This document shows, piece by piece, positions 49,962-58,986 of a DNA stretch of 64,000 bases (position 1 is the stretch's first letter; each line of letters starts with the position of its first letter). The translations under genes were made by a program, and so were the position numbers. The DNA is from DASWTL01 sp966250385 (GTDB lineage Bacteria; Bacteroidota; Bacteroidia; Sphingobacteriales; Sphingobacteriaceae): NCBI GenBank assembly GCA_966250385.1, contig CBINHC010000002.1, forward strand, positions 1 to 64,000, written 5' to 3'. The notes under the pieces were generated by a model. That model did no database searches. It was given only the letters and a program-made list of their open reading frames with translations, and was not told where the DNA came from.

Positions 49962-51206
49962 GTGACGACAGAAACTTCAGCAGCATCCGCGCCCCCCCTG
50001 GCCTTTACCAGGTACCAGAAAATGATCATCTTAATCCTTGCCTCTTTGCAGTTCACGGTGGTTCTGGACTTTATGGTATTGTCACCGCTGGGAGCTATCC
50101 TCCTTGATGAACTCCATATCACCACAGCCCAGTTCGGGGTGGTCGTATCCGCCTATGCCTTCAGCGCCGGTATATCCGGCCTGCTCGCGGCCGGCTTTGC
50201 TGACCGGTTTGACCGCAAGAAGCTGCTGATGTTCTTCTATATCGGCTTTGTAATTGGAACCATGCTATGCGCAATCGCGCCCAGCTACTGGCTGCTGCTC
50301 ATCGCCCGGATCGTGACCGGTCTCTTTGGCGGAGTGATCAGCTCGATCTCTTACGCGATCATCAGTGACCTGTTCCACCTGAATATGCGCGGTCGTGTTA
50401 TGGGATTCGTACAAATGGCATTTGCAGCGAGCCAGGTGCTCGGGATCCCCGTGGGACTGGCCCTGGCCAACCACTTCGGCTGGCACGCCCCTTTCTGGAT
50501 GATCGTGGCAACCGGTCTGATGCTTGGTGCTGTGATCCTGCTCTATATGAAGCCGGTGAACGCACACCTGAAGACCAAATCAGAGTTTCACCCGTTCGTA
50601 CACCTGTACAAGACGCTCACACACAGCGTATACCTGCGCGCATTCCTTGCAGCCACCCTGCTTGCTACCGGCGGGTTTATGCTGATGCCGTTCGGGAGCG
50701 CCTTCAGTACGAATAACATGGGAATAGACATTGCGGACCTGCCGCTGCTTTACGGCGTTACCGGAGTGTTTACGATCATCACGGGTCCGCTGATCGGGAA
50801 GTTCAGTGACAAAGCCGGGAAGTACCGGATCTTCGTGATCGGGTCTGTCATCAGTATGATCATGATCGCCATCTACACCCATCTGGGCATCACGCCACTG
50901 TGGATGGCCATTGCCCTGAATGTGGTATTTTTTTCCGCTATCATGTCCCGGATGATCCCGGCGCAGGCATTGATGACCGGTATACCGGAACAGGCGGATC
51001 GTGGTGCGTTCATGAGCATCAATTCATCGGTACAGCAGATCTCCGGCGGAATCGCTGCCTCCATTGCCGGGTTGATCGTGGTGCAGCAGGCTGATGGCAA
51101 GATCGACCATTACGATACCCTTGGCTACGTGGTGATCGCCACCATGATCGTTACCATTGGCCTGATGAGGTTCATTGACCGCAGGGTACGCGTGGCCGGG
51201 CATTAA
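49962..51206 (+). CDS. MFS transporter
   Basis: This 414-residue protein is a 12-helix major facilitator. The first helices start YQKMIILILASLQFTVVLDF, then the loop 2-3 motif GFADRFDRKKLLMF with the D-R-x-x-R-K type pattern, and INSSVQQISGGIAASIAGLI in helix 11. It resembles the drug and sugar efflux (arabinose-efflux-like) group; the substrate is unknown. GTG is the likely start, about 25 bases after the -7-like GACATTTG. Confidence 0.88.
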   Translation: MTTETSAASAPPLAFTRYQKMIILILASLQFTVVLDFMVLSPLGAILLDELHITTAQFGVVVSAYAFSAGISGLLAAGFADRFDRKKLLMFFYIGFVIGTMLCAIAPSYWLLLIARIVTGLFGGVISSISYAIISDLFHLNMRGRVMGFVQMAFAASQVLGIPVGLALANHFGWHAPFWMIVATGLMLGAVILLYMKPVNAHLKTKSEFHPFVHLYKTLTHSVYLRAFLAATLLATGGFMLMPFGSAFSTNNMGIDIADLPLLYGVTGVFTIITGPLIGKFSDKAGKYRIFVIGSVISMIMIAIYTHLGITPLWMAIALNVVFFSAIMSRMIPAQALMTGIPEQADRGAFMSINSSVQQISGGIAASIAGLIVVQQADGKIDHYDTLGYVVIATMIVTIGLMRFIDRRVRVAGH

Positions 51207-51294
51207 GAACTGCCCGCGAATACCTGACTGACGGATTTCCGTGAACGTCTGCCGGAGCACGCTTATTCGGTCAGCCATGCCTGCGGGTCCCGGA

Positions 51295-51500
51295 CTACTT
51301 TTCGACTTCGACATTCCTGCCCAGGGTCTTGAACCGGACACCACTCTCCTGTTCAACCGTGATGGTTACATGTCCCGTTTTGCTCACTGGCCCGAAACAT
51401 CGCACCTGCCAGGTGGTCGTCGAAAACGGTTGTGCGGTCACCATTGGATCGGCTAAGACCAAACGTGCCGCTACACCTACCGAAAAGTACCATACAATGC
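51295..51500 (-). other. Possible coding remnant
   Basis: In the 410-base stretch 51207-51616 one minus-strand frame reads VWYFSVGVAARLVLADPMVT and later QPFSTTTWQVRCFGPVSKTG with a beta-rich end. It resembles protein but has no start codon that makes sense and I do not recognise it. I see nothing else in this stretch. Confidence 0.2.
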
Positions 51501-51616
51501 TGTTCTGGTTTGTTACCGCTTTGCTCATCATCTTCTTAGCGATCCGCTGGCCACTTTCTCCGTTTGCCGGCCGTCCATATATCCAAACACTATAATTAAA
51601 TATGATATTCTCAGTT

Positions 51617-51730
51617 ATGACCCCTTTAATCAAATCCTTGGACGGTTGCGCATCATCAGTTACCTGGAAGGCAGTTCTTTACCCGTATTGTTGTTCGTCG
51701 CCCTCCCGTTAAGTATTTCGTGCATGGGCA
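51617..51730 (+). pseudogene. DUF3817 membrane protein, N-terminal remnant
   Basis: Starting at ATG 51617, after adding back one A (TTTAAATCA), the frame reads MTPLNQILGRLRIISYLEG and then LLFVALPLKYF, the first helix of DUF3817 proteins. A second missing A is needed to keep the frame near 51710. The rest of the gene is gone and the sequence passes into the PAS relic. Confidence 0.4.
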
Positions 51731-51732
51731 CG

Positions 51733-52062
51733 ATCGCAGGGGCGGCTACATCGTTACCTAATGGGAGTACCGCTCCATTCTGACACCTTCAGGTGAACCG
51801 GACCGAGTCTTCTGTGTTGGCTATGTTACTCAGTTCAGGCTGGCAAAGGCATAGATCGATCAGAAACGGAATCTGCTCGACCAGATCGGCTGGGAGCAGT
51901 CACACCTGATCCAGAAGGCTGTTACCATTATTATCTACTGATTAACGTACTTGACCAATCGAGATGGATCAGAATCAACGGTCCATATACAGTATGACTC
52001 TAGACAGCGCCCTTGAACTCGACGGACAGATTACTGCGATCGTGAACAAGAGCAACCGGTGA
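51733..52062 (+). pseudogene. PAS-domain sensor remnant
   Basis: The translation shows RGGYIVT-stop-WEYRSILTPS, DRVFCVGYVTQF, then NLLDQIGWEQSHLIQKAV in related frames, and at the end a clear C-terminus from MDQNQRSIYSMTLDSALELD to VNKSNR-stop. This is the last PAS repeat and dimerisation helix of a Bacteroidota PAS/HisKA-like sensor. At least three stops or frameshifts break it. It marks the left edge of the AT-richer block. Confidence 0.45.
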
Positions 52063-52089
52063 GAAAAAAAATTTTAGCATTTTAAAGCA

Positions 52090-53400
52090 TCATTTGAGAA
52101 GATCAAAAATCTTCTCGACCTTCAAATTTAATCCGATATATGTAGCGGATAAAGGATTATAGCTTGGCCAAAAACCTCGAATATCCTGACCAACAATGAC
52201 CTGACTCGAGGCGCCTAGATTGTGGCTAAAGTTAGCTTTTACCAGATAAAAATACCTGCTATTACCAGAACCATTCCAACCGGGTACCGACGCCGGACTC
52301 GGATGGTTCGTCGTATAACCAGCTGTACTCTGGAGGAATAGATTCGATTTTCCTTTGTTCACCCTTATATCGAATGTGAACCCTAAACCGAAATAGCCGC
52401 CAGAAAAAATAGAATCAGAAGTGGTTTCATGCTCGATCATTGGGATCAAAGACAAGCCGGTTGTAGGAATAATACCGGTATCCGCCGCTAGATTCTCAAT
52501 TTTGGTGTTCCGCCGCAGTGTACTTTTAAAAAATCCGAGGTGTCCATGAAGGAAAATTTTCGCCCCCGCTTTTTCATACGTATCAGGGTTAAGCAGTAAA
52601 AGAGGCTCCGCATACCAACTCCATGAGGAATTAGTAGTACTAGTAGAGTGCTTATTATATTGCCGTAAATATCTTCCGCCGGGTGATGCACTATCTAAAG
52701 GAGATATCTTGACGTTTTGAAAGAGATTTCTTGAAGTGATGTCGTGATCACCTAAACCATAGTTGATTTTCATCATTCCAGCATTAAGCCCCCAATGGTT
52801 ACGGCCTTCACTGCGGTTTTTCCTAATTCTATCTCTACCCGTGAGATAAACATTGAATACCCCTACATAGTTACTATTGAGTTTCCCAAAAAAATCAAAG
52901 TTGTAAGCGGTTAAGAAAGTTAACTGATTAAAAAAATTCTGATCAGTCATGTTTTCCTCCATTTGAACCCGCAAGACAGTAGTCTTCACTAAAGTGTTGC
53001 CTCCATCTTCATATGCAAGTTGGAGATCTATTGTTTCATATTCCTTTGAATTTTCCCCTGGTTGGATTAATATAAAAGCGCGTTTTATATCCACTGTGCC
53101 ATCTGCACTTACCGTAATAACAGGTGCTGTGAATGTGTAGAGTTTTGGCGCTGACGATGAGAGTACCGAAATCCTCACAGACACCGGAGATTTGCCCGGC
53201 TCAAACCCATCTACATTTAGCTTAAAGTGAGGGCCAACTTCAACTTCCCTACTTCTGAAAACGGATATTGTGTCAGATTCAAATGACACCTTAAGTTGTG
53301 CAACACAAATGCCCCCATAGAATAGAAGCGTTAAAAAAGTTGTAAAAATGGTAATCCGGGATTTACGTCCATCTTGGATGGACAGGTCGGAATTGCTCAT
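52090..53400 (-). CDS. Probable outer-membrane beta-barrel protein
   Basis: This 436-residue protein has an N-terminal hydrophobic segment (ITIFTTFLTLLFYGGICVAQ) that fits a signal peptide with AQ cleavage, a soluble N-terminal beta domain (about 35-160), and a C-terminal region rich in alternating hydrophobic and aromatic strands (YFGLGFTFDIRVNKGKSNLF, YFYLVKANFSHNLG). The last strand ends in an unusual EKIFDLLK. I do not recognise the family; a barrel is inferred from composition. It is the last gene of a four-gene minus-strand cassette. Composition is clearly more AT-rich than the flanking core genes. Confidence 0.6.
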   Translation of the reverse strand: MSNSDLSIQDGRKSRITIFTTFLTLLFYGGICVAQLKVSFESDTISVFRSREVEVGPHFKLNVDGFEPGKSPVSVRISVLSSSAPKLYTFTAPVITVSADGTVDIKRAFILIQPGENSKEYETIDLQLAYEDGGNTLVKTTVLRVQMEENMTDQNFFNQLTFLTAYNFDFFGKLNSNYVGVFNVYLTGRDRIRKNRSEGRNHWGLNAGMMKINYGLGDHDITSRNLFQNVKISPLDSASPGGRYLRQYNKHSTSTTNSSWSWYAEPLLLLNPDTYEKAGAKIFLHGHLGFFKSTLRRNTKIENLAADTGIIPTTGLSLIPMIEHETTSDSIFSGGYFGLGFTFDIRVNKGKSNLFLQSTAGYTTNHPSPASVPGWNGSGNSRYFYLVKANFSHNLGASSQVIVGQDIRGFWPSYNPLSATYIGLNLKVEKIFDLLK

Positions 53401-53442
53401 AGAATTTCAGATAAATGACCTACAAAAAATGTTAACGATGCT

Positions 53443-53817
53443 TCAGCCGGCAATCTCCGTTATCACATATGGACAAACATCGCATGCATCCCATCCGGCC
53501 TGACGAAACCATTGACATTCATTCTGAATAGGACACGATTCAATCTTAACCTGCCCTCCTGGAACCGAAAAGCGCTTCACCAGACGATCTGCCAATCCGC
53601 AATGCGCCCCAGTCCATTGAATGCAACCGGCTTTTATGCACTTACCGGCGAATCTGAACCTTTCTTCAGGAGGACCTACCTTCCCTGCAATAGCGACAAA
53701 CTTATGGTCAACTGGCAATGCATTCGGGAAGATAGAGACCTTCCCATCTGGCTGTGCAATTCCGATTAACAACGCACCTGCCTTACACCGATATGAGGGA
53801 CACATACTATTTTTCAT
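53443..53817 (-). CDS. Cysteine-rich small protein, 124 aa
   Basis: The protein has about ten cysteines in paired motifs: CPSYRC near the start, GKCIKAGC in the middle, AHC, SCPIQNEC and DACDVC toward the end. The spacing suggests metal or Fe-S binding. It belongs to a group I have seen in several phyla, with motifs such as C-P-I-x-x-x-C-x-W-F, but no function is known to me. ATG 53817 is chosen over a TTG three codons earlier. It has no signal peptide, so the cysteines are probably metal ligands rather than disulfides. Confidence 0.55.
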   Translation of the reverse strand: MKNSMCPSYRCKAGALLIGIAQPDGKVSIFPNALPVDHKFVAIAGKVGPPEERFRFAGKCIKAGCIQWTGAHCGLADRLVKRFSVPGGQVKIESCPIQNECQWFRQAGWDACDVCPYVITEIAG

Positions 53818-53836
53818 CTCAAACAAGTCCTATAAA

Positions 53837-54190
53837 TTAACCACCCCTCCCGATCGAACGCATACCCTCATCGGTCACTTCCATGACTTTTATTCCCATC
53901 GGAAAAGGTTCGCCAGGCCATTTATTAATAGGAATCAAGGCAACTTTGATCGATGCTAATTCTCTTCCGATGGTCTGCAATAAAATGGAATTTACTTTCA
54001 CGGATGTACCATCCTGAGAGTAATCGCCAAGGTCCATTCTGATTATGTTCCCATCTAGTTGAAAGTTGATGTTTTCAACGGTGGGAAGTTCAGCTTGCAC
54101 AGCTTTTGACAACGCAGTTTTCATTGCGTCCCTTTTATGATCATCGAACACAATTCCGTTCAGATCAATTGTATAGATATTCTCGCTCAT
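53837..54190 (-). CDS. Hypothetical protein, 117 aa
   Basis: I do not recognise this protein. It starts MSENIYTIDLNGIVFDDHKR and reads as mixed strands and helices without export signal or cysteines. It is the second gene of the cassette and lies 39 bases after the 224-residue gene. Confidence 0.5.
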   Translation of the reverse strand: MSENIYTIDLNGIVFDDHKRDAMKTALSKAVQAELPTVENINFQLDGNIIRMDLGDYSQDGTSVKVNSILLQTIGRELASIKVALIPINKWPGEPFPMGIKVMEVTDEGMRSIGRGG

Positions 54191-54229
54191 ATGGCTTATA
54201 TTGATATTAAAGAGAGGATTGAAAGACTC

Positions 54230-54904
54230 TTACCCATTTCCCACGACCCCACCACCAAAGGCTAAGACCGGACTCACTCCGCCTTCTGCGTTTTTTACTA
54301 GCTTAGCACTAATACCTGGTGATTCGACAAGTATTTCTATTTCATCTTTTGGAAAACCGGGTAATGTGGAAAGGTCGAACTGTAAAAGTTCTGAGAGATA
54401 GGCTTTACACGTGTCACCATTCCGGTTATGAGAAAGTTCTAATGTAATTTGAGGGACAGGTGATTTTGCGATGGAGCCATCCCAGTTCAACTGAAATGAG
54501 TGAAGTTGGCATCCGCCCCCATAGTGGACGTTAATCAATAATCTATCTGCTCTTAGGCCCAAAACCTGCATATTAAAAGGATCTTGACCAATCTCGGGCT
54601 TCCTTATTGTGGGAGTTCTGAGTGATATTGGTGAATTATCTTTATCGGCCCGAACTTTTACTCCCTGGTACCAATCACTGGAAACAAAACTGACCGATAA
54701 ATCGAATACCTGGATAATCTCTGCGGCCGGGCCATTAGGAGGCGTTCCGAATAGAATGATTTCTTGCAAGCCGTCTGCTGGAGGAACAACATATTCCACC
54801 AGCGAAAGCCCAACATTCGACCAACCTAAGGTGGGAGCAATTGCAATTACGCTGACCGTCAAGTTTCTTCCCACACCTGTTAACTCTACGTTTGCTACTT
54901 TCAT
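54230..54904 (-). CDS. Conserved hypothetical protein, 224 aa
   Basis: The C-terminal half shows a pattern known from uncharacterised bacterial proteins: INVHYGGGCQLHSFQLNWDG near residue 130, then LELSHNRNGDTCKAYLSELL with one cysteine and conserved histidines. This resembles a metal-site-like C/H arrangement. The N-terminal half is beta-rich without a signal peptide. It is the first gene of the cassette. No function can be assigned. Confidence 0.55.
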   Translation of the reverse strand: MKVANVELTGVGRNLTVSVIAIAPTLGWSNVGLSLVEYVVPPADGLQEIILFGTPPNGPAAEIIQVFDLSVSFVSSDWYQGVKVRADKDNSPISLRTPTIRKPEIGQDPFNMQVLGLRADRLLINVHYGGGCQLHSFQLNWDGSIAKSPVPQITLELSHNRNGDTCKAYLSELLQFDLSTLPGFPKDEIEILVESPGISAKLVKNAEGGVSPVLAFGGGVVGNG

Positions 54905-55107
54905 GTCAATAGATTTTTAAATGTTCTACTCCAACAAGTTCACAAATAAAACGAGCCGGCCTCAGGTGGTTTTTCCCTTGCTGGAACACTGATTTTGCTT
55001 GGATCCATTCGTACCCCGATGTAGGTGGAAAACCACCCTCCTAGGAACTGCTTTTCAACCTACCCTCTATCAGTTGTAATTACCATTTTCAGCTAAATAA
55101 GAATGGT

Positions 55108-55686
55108 ATGAAAAAAATTGTCGTTATCCTATCAGTTGCCGCCTGTGGCTTTTTCAGCTGTATCGAAAAAGAATCGCTGGATGAAGAAAGACGAACATTA
55201 AAAGATGTTCAATTAACGGCCGTTCTTGCCGAAAATGCGACCAGTCATTCGGTACCGGTTGATACGGCCAAAGCTTGGGTTCAGAATTACGGGAAATGGC
55301 TTCGTAGTAAGAATGCCGAACTCGCGGAGCAGGTGCAGGCAGACGGAAAAACAGTGGCACTGCCAAATTCGAGATCCGTGTGGTTTAGCGTGGAGCAACT
55401 GGAGAAGTTGTTGGCACGAATTAAGGCAGAGGAGGGTGATGGCATTCGCTTTTATTTTGCCACCTATGGTAAAATGCAATCAAGCGTAGACTCTTGCACC
55501 AAATTACCTTTCGACTATTCAAACCTCAACACGCTCCTGATGGTTCCAACAAAGAGGGACGGATGCATCCACCGTGATGCCTACGGAAGTAGAAACTCTA
55601 TAACAACCATGGATATAGAAAATAAAGGTGAGATCTGTCCGCCTCCCGCTGATTGCGGCAACAAAGGAGCAACACTGATTGACTAA
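55108..55686 (+). CDS. Lipoprotein, 192 aa
   Basis: The signal peptide MKKIVVILSVAACGFFSC ends in a lipobox cysteine. The mature protein includes VWFSVEQLEKLLARIKAEEG, then DGIRFYFATYGKM, NTLLMVPT and a C-terminal GEICPPPADC. These segments form a family found in Bacteroidota whose function I do not know. The last 8 bases overlap the next membrane protein gene. It probably shares a transcript with the two-component system. Confidence 0.65.
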   Translation: MKKIVVILSVAACGFFSCIEKESLDEERRTLKDVQLTAVLAENATSHSVPVDTAKAWVQNYGKWLRSKNAELAEQVQADGKTVALPNSRSVWFSVEQLEKLLARIKAEEGDGIRFYFATYGKMQSSVDSCTKLPFDYSNLNTLLMVPTKRDGCIHRDAYGSRNSITTMDIENKGEICPPPADCGNKGATLID

Positions 55687-56368
55687 TATGCTACCTGGCT
55701 TCCTTTCCTATAACATTCTGACTGAGATTATCTGTCTAATGTTCGCCATTATTGCGCTCCGTCACGACCGGAGCATCTGGAAGACGATGATTGTTTTCCT
55801 TGCTGTTGTGGCGACTACAGAAGTAGTGGGACGTCAGATCTCACATGCCAGGATGTCAAATCATTGGTTATACAATATTTATCTGCTCCTAGAAGCAGGT
55901 TTTGTGGGATATATGTTCTATCACCTCTTTCCGAAGCGAAAAGGCCTAGTTTATTCCGGGCTTGTCATTTTCCTTGTATCGTATTCGATTGAAGGATATA
56001 CAAGTGGATTTGGACACTTCTTTGACGTAACGAATCTGATCTCGTCGACAATTTTTATAATTCTTTCACTGTATTATTACTATCTTCTGCTTAACCAGAG
56101 CAAGTTCTATAATCTACTCCAATACGCACCATTTTGGTGGGTAACCGGCGTCCTGTTCTTTTACTTTGGGGGAACAGTGTGTAACATCTTCTTCAGCTAC
56201 CTCATTCAGCTTACGACTGCCGAGATTCGGATTCCACTTAGATATTACATCTTCAATATTTTGAACCTCGTATTGTATTCATGCTGGTCATATGCCTTTG
56301 TTTGCAGGAGCAGAGAACTTGAATCTCCGTCCACCCAAATTGGAATTTCCGACCAGCTGACAGAATAA
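55679..56368 (+). CDS. Multi-spanning membrane protein, 229 aa
   Basis: The protein has about seven membrane helices, rich in tyrosine and phenylalanine, with no recognisable motif. It overlaps the lipoprotein gene. It lies 130 bases upstream of the histidine kinase, so it may be a sensory partner of that system, which is an inference from position. Confidence 0.6.
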   Translation: MTNMLPGFLSYNILTEIICLMFAIIALRHDRSIWKTMIVFLAVVATTEVVGRQISHARMSNHWLYNIYLLLEAGFVGYMFYHLFPKRKGLVYSGLVIFLVSYSIEGYTSGFGHFFDVTNLISSTIFIILSLYYYYLLLNQSKFYNLLQYAPFWWVTGVLFFYFGGTVCNIFFSYLIQLTTAEIRIPLRYYIFNILNLVLYSCWSYAFVCRSRELESPSTQIGISDQLTE

Positions 56369-56498
56369 ACAAATCAATGGGTATCAGTGTAGTAAAAAGA
56401 CCTACATGATCCATTCGACTATTTTACTTTGAGCATAAGCGGCGCATGGCGCACATCTGAACTGTGGCTAACGTGGAGCCCCGAAACTTCATTTCAAA

Positions 56499-57287
56499 AT
56501 GGAAATAACGCCCAAGGAGTTGATTTACATCATCAGTCTGGGAAGCCTGACGTTCCTTATTGCCCCCTTCTTTCTAATTATTTATGTGCTTTCATACAAC
56601 GATAAGAAACGAAAGATTCACATTGAACAAGAGCGGTTGCAAATGAACTTTGAAAAAGAACTGCTCAAGGTCCGTATGGAGGTGCGTGAGCAGACGATGC
56701 AAACAATTGGCGCCGATCTGCATGACAATATTGGTCAGCTATTGAGCCTTACCTCATTAACCTTGGCCTCGGTAAAAGGTTCAAATCAGGTAACGACAGA
56801 ACGAAAAATCGCAACAGCTAAGGAGCTGGTAAGTAAATCTATAGACGAAGTGCGCCAGCTGGGTAAGCTCATTCAGGGAGACCAGCTGGTACGAAGCGGG
56901 CTGCCCAATGCGATCATGTTTGAGTTAGACCGGGTTGAGAAAAGCGGAATGTTCGAAACCACGCTCGTACAAAAGGGCTTTTTGAATATCAAGAGCCACG
57001 ATAAGGACCTGATCGCGTTCCGCCTGTTTCAAGAGGCCCTTTCAAACATCGTCAAACATTCCCGCGGAAACGCAATCCATGTACAATTGCTTCAAAAAGA
57101 TCAATGGCTCACCCTGGAGATTTATGATAACGGTCAGGGATTTGATATGCTTGGAACCCGGAATCATTCCGACGGGATGGGATTACTGAGTATGGAGCGC
57201 AGGGCGGCTATAGTCGGCGGTAAAGTACTTCTAAATAGCAGCCCTGGGAATGGAACAGAAATTTCAATCACAATACCATATCCGTGA
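56499..57287 (+). CDS. Sensor histidine kinase (HisKA_3, NarX/LiaS-like)
   Basis: This 262-residue protein has one N-terminal membrane helix (LTFLIAPFFLIIYVLSYN), then a coiled coil, a HisKA_3 dimerisation motif with the phospho-histidine in GADLHDNIGQLLSLTSLTL near residue 80, and an ATPase domain with FQEALSNIVKHSRGNA, YDNGQGFDM and GMGLLSMERRAAIVGG. No extracellular sensor domain is present, so input may come from the neighbouring membrane protein. The stop overlaps the start of the response regulator. Confidence 0.9.
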   Translation: MEITPKELIYIISLGSLTFLIAPFFLIIYVLSYNDKKRKIHIEQERLQMNFEKELLKVRMEVREQTMQTIGADLHDNIGQLLSLTSLTLASVKGSNQVTTERKIATAKELVSKSIDEVRQLGKLIQGDQLVRSGLPNAIMFELDRVEKSGMFETTLVQKGFLNIKSHDKDLIAFRLFQEALSNIVKHSRGNAIHVQLLQKDQWLTLEIYDNGQGFDMLGTRNHSDGMGLLSMERRAAIVGGKVLLNSSPGNGTEISITIPYP

Positions 57288-57289
57288 GT

Positions 57290-57937
57290 ATGAAAAACCA
57301 AGTTTTGCTAGGCATTGTTGATGATCACCCCCTGATGAGAACTGGTATTGCCGCGCTGATCTCAGAGTTTGACGGCTTCAAAATTCTGTTTGAAGCTTCC
57401 AACGGACTGGAGATGCAGCATCAGCTGAAAGCAGGTAGGGTTCCGGAGGTAATTTTGATGGATATCCGAATGCCAGGTATGGACGGCTATGAATCTACGG
57501 CATGGCTTAAAGCCCAGTACCCAGCGATCAAGGTTCTCGCATTAACGATGTTTCATGAGGCAGATGCCATTGTGGGAATGCTGAAAAACGGGGCATGTGG
57601 GTATATAATGAAGGACTCCCGCCCCTCGGAAATTGTTTATGCAATCACCGCGATCAAGTCTCGCGGGGTATTTCTCAATGAACACGTCTCTGGGAAGCTG
57701 CTGCATTCGATACAAAATCCGTCAGGTACAAAGCAGATAGATAATTTGACTGTTAAGGAGCACCAGTTTCTTCAATTATGCTGTTCTGAACTCACCTATA
57801 AGGAAATTGCCTACCGTATGGGGCTTAGCCCGCATACGGTAGAGAACTACCGGGAGGCATTATTTCGAAAACTGGAAGTGAAATCAAGGGGTGGTATTAT
57901 TATTTATGCGGTGAAGAATAAGCTTGTAAAGCTTTAA
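57290..57937 (+). CDS. NarL/FixJ-family response regulator
   Basis: This 215-residue protein has a receiver domain (LGIVDDHPLMRTGI, then LMDIRMPGMDGYE with the phospho-acceptor D near 54, and K in IMKDSRPSEI) and a LuxR-type helix-turn-helix with LTVKEHQFLQLCCSELTYKE and MGLSPHTVENYREALFRKL. It would bind DNA as a dimer when phosphorylated by the kinase upstream. GTG 57284 is an alternative start that overlaps the kinase stop codon. Confidence 0.9.
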   Translation: MKNQVLLGIVDDHPLMRTGIAALISEFDGFKILFEASNGLEMQHQLKAGRVPEVILMDIRMPGMDGYESTAWLKAQYPAIKVLALTMFHEADAIVGMLKNGACGYIMKDSRPSEIVYAITAIKSRGVFLNEHVSGKLLHSIQNPSGTKQIDNLTVKEHQFLQLCCSELTYKEIAYRMGLSPHTVENYREALFRKLEVKSRGGIIIYAVKNKLVKL

Positions 57938-58248
57938 GGTGGCTCCAAAATGGAGTAATATTAACGAATGGCAAGTGCATGTTTACTGAATCGCTTGTTA
58001 TAGTAACCACTCAATTTAGTAACCAAACATTATAGACTTTAGCGTCCCGTCTTTTTTAATTTTGCGGTATAGCCTTATCGTATGGTCCGCTATCGATTAT
58101 AAATCAACCCAATGGGAATCATTCCGGTTTACCCTTCCAAATTCTTCAGAAAAAATTTTTTTCTTTACTATTATAGTATTAAGCCGGGTGGGCCGTTTCC
58201 TGTTCGCTTAACTCCAAATAAGAGCCTAAAAAATAAGATATTACGAAA
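57938..58248 (+). other. Intergenic region with one promoter-like motif
   Basis: This 311-base stretch holds a small hairpin CTCCAAAATGGAG after the regulator, and a -7-like TAATTTTG at 58057-58064. A transcript from it would have a leader of about 180 bases before ATG 58249. I see no gene. Confidence 0.35.
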
Positions 58249-58977
58249 ATGAAAATCAGACTCTGCTCTATCTTCCTGTCACTCTTTCTGCTTTTGACAC
58301 CCTTTTTAACAGTACATGCTCAGGAAACCGTAGCAAGAAAAGGTAAAATAAATGATCACTACGACGAAAAGTACCAAGTTCTGAAATCCAGTAAGAAGAC
58401 CAGGCATGGACTATACCAGGTTTTCAATCGGGATACCCTGCTTGCTGAAGGCCTCTATGATCATGGCAAGAAGGTCGGCCGATGGAACTTCTATACATCT
58501 GAAGGCAGTGTAGAGCAAAGGTTTAACTACTCAAGCAACCAGCTTGAATACTACAGGCCGGATACCAGCACCTTGCAGTTCAGGATCGAATCCCCCCTGA
58601 ACCCGGGCGATACCATTATCTACCCTGCCAAGATAGGCCCCAACCCAATGACCTTTTACAAATTCGTATTCAGGAGTTTCACGGATCCCCGCCTGAGAGG
58701 CGTGACCGGAGAGTTTGACCTCTATAACATCTTTTATCTGGATGAGAACGGCAAGCTGATCAGGTGGCAAAAGAAGATCGCTTCATTGAACTTCAACGCG
58801 GTGACTGATGAAGAAATGAAGGACCTGGGACCCGATGACGTGTTCTTTACTCCCGCCAGGGTTAACGGCCGGCCGGTACCGTCCGCGATCATTCACCACA
58901 CCACGCTTAAAACGATGGTCAAGGTATCGGTAACCGTCAGAAGCAGGATGGTTTCGCCGCCGGGTGTTGACCGGTAG
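58249..58977 (+). CDS. Exported protein with MORN-like motif, 242 aa
   Basis: A signal peptide (CSIFLSLFLLLTPFLTVHAQ) precedes a soluble protein. One segment, GLYDHGKKVGRWNFYTSEG, looks like a MORN-type toxin_15-like antitoxin repeat, GxxxxGxxxGxWxxY. A TonB-like domain may follow, suggested by the fold of the second half, but the match is weak. I do not assign a function. Confidence 0.55.
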   Translation: MKIRLCSIFLSLFLLLTPFLTVHAQETVARKGKINDHYDEKYQVLKSSKKTRHGLYQVFNRDTLLAEGLYDHGKKVGRWNFYTSEGSVEQRFNYSSNQLEYYRPDTSTLQFRIESPLNPGDTIIYPAKIGPNPMTFYKFVFRSFTDPRLRGVTGEFDLYNIFYLDENGKLIRWQKKIASLNFNAVTDEEMKDLGPDDVFFTPARVNGRPVPSAIIHHTTLKTMVKVSVTVRSRMVSPPGVDR

Positions 58978-58986
58978 CGTAATACC

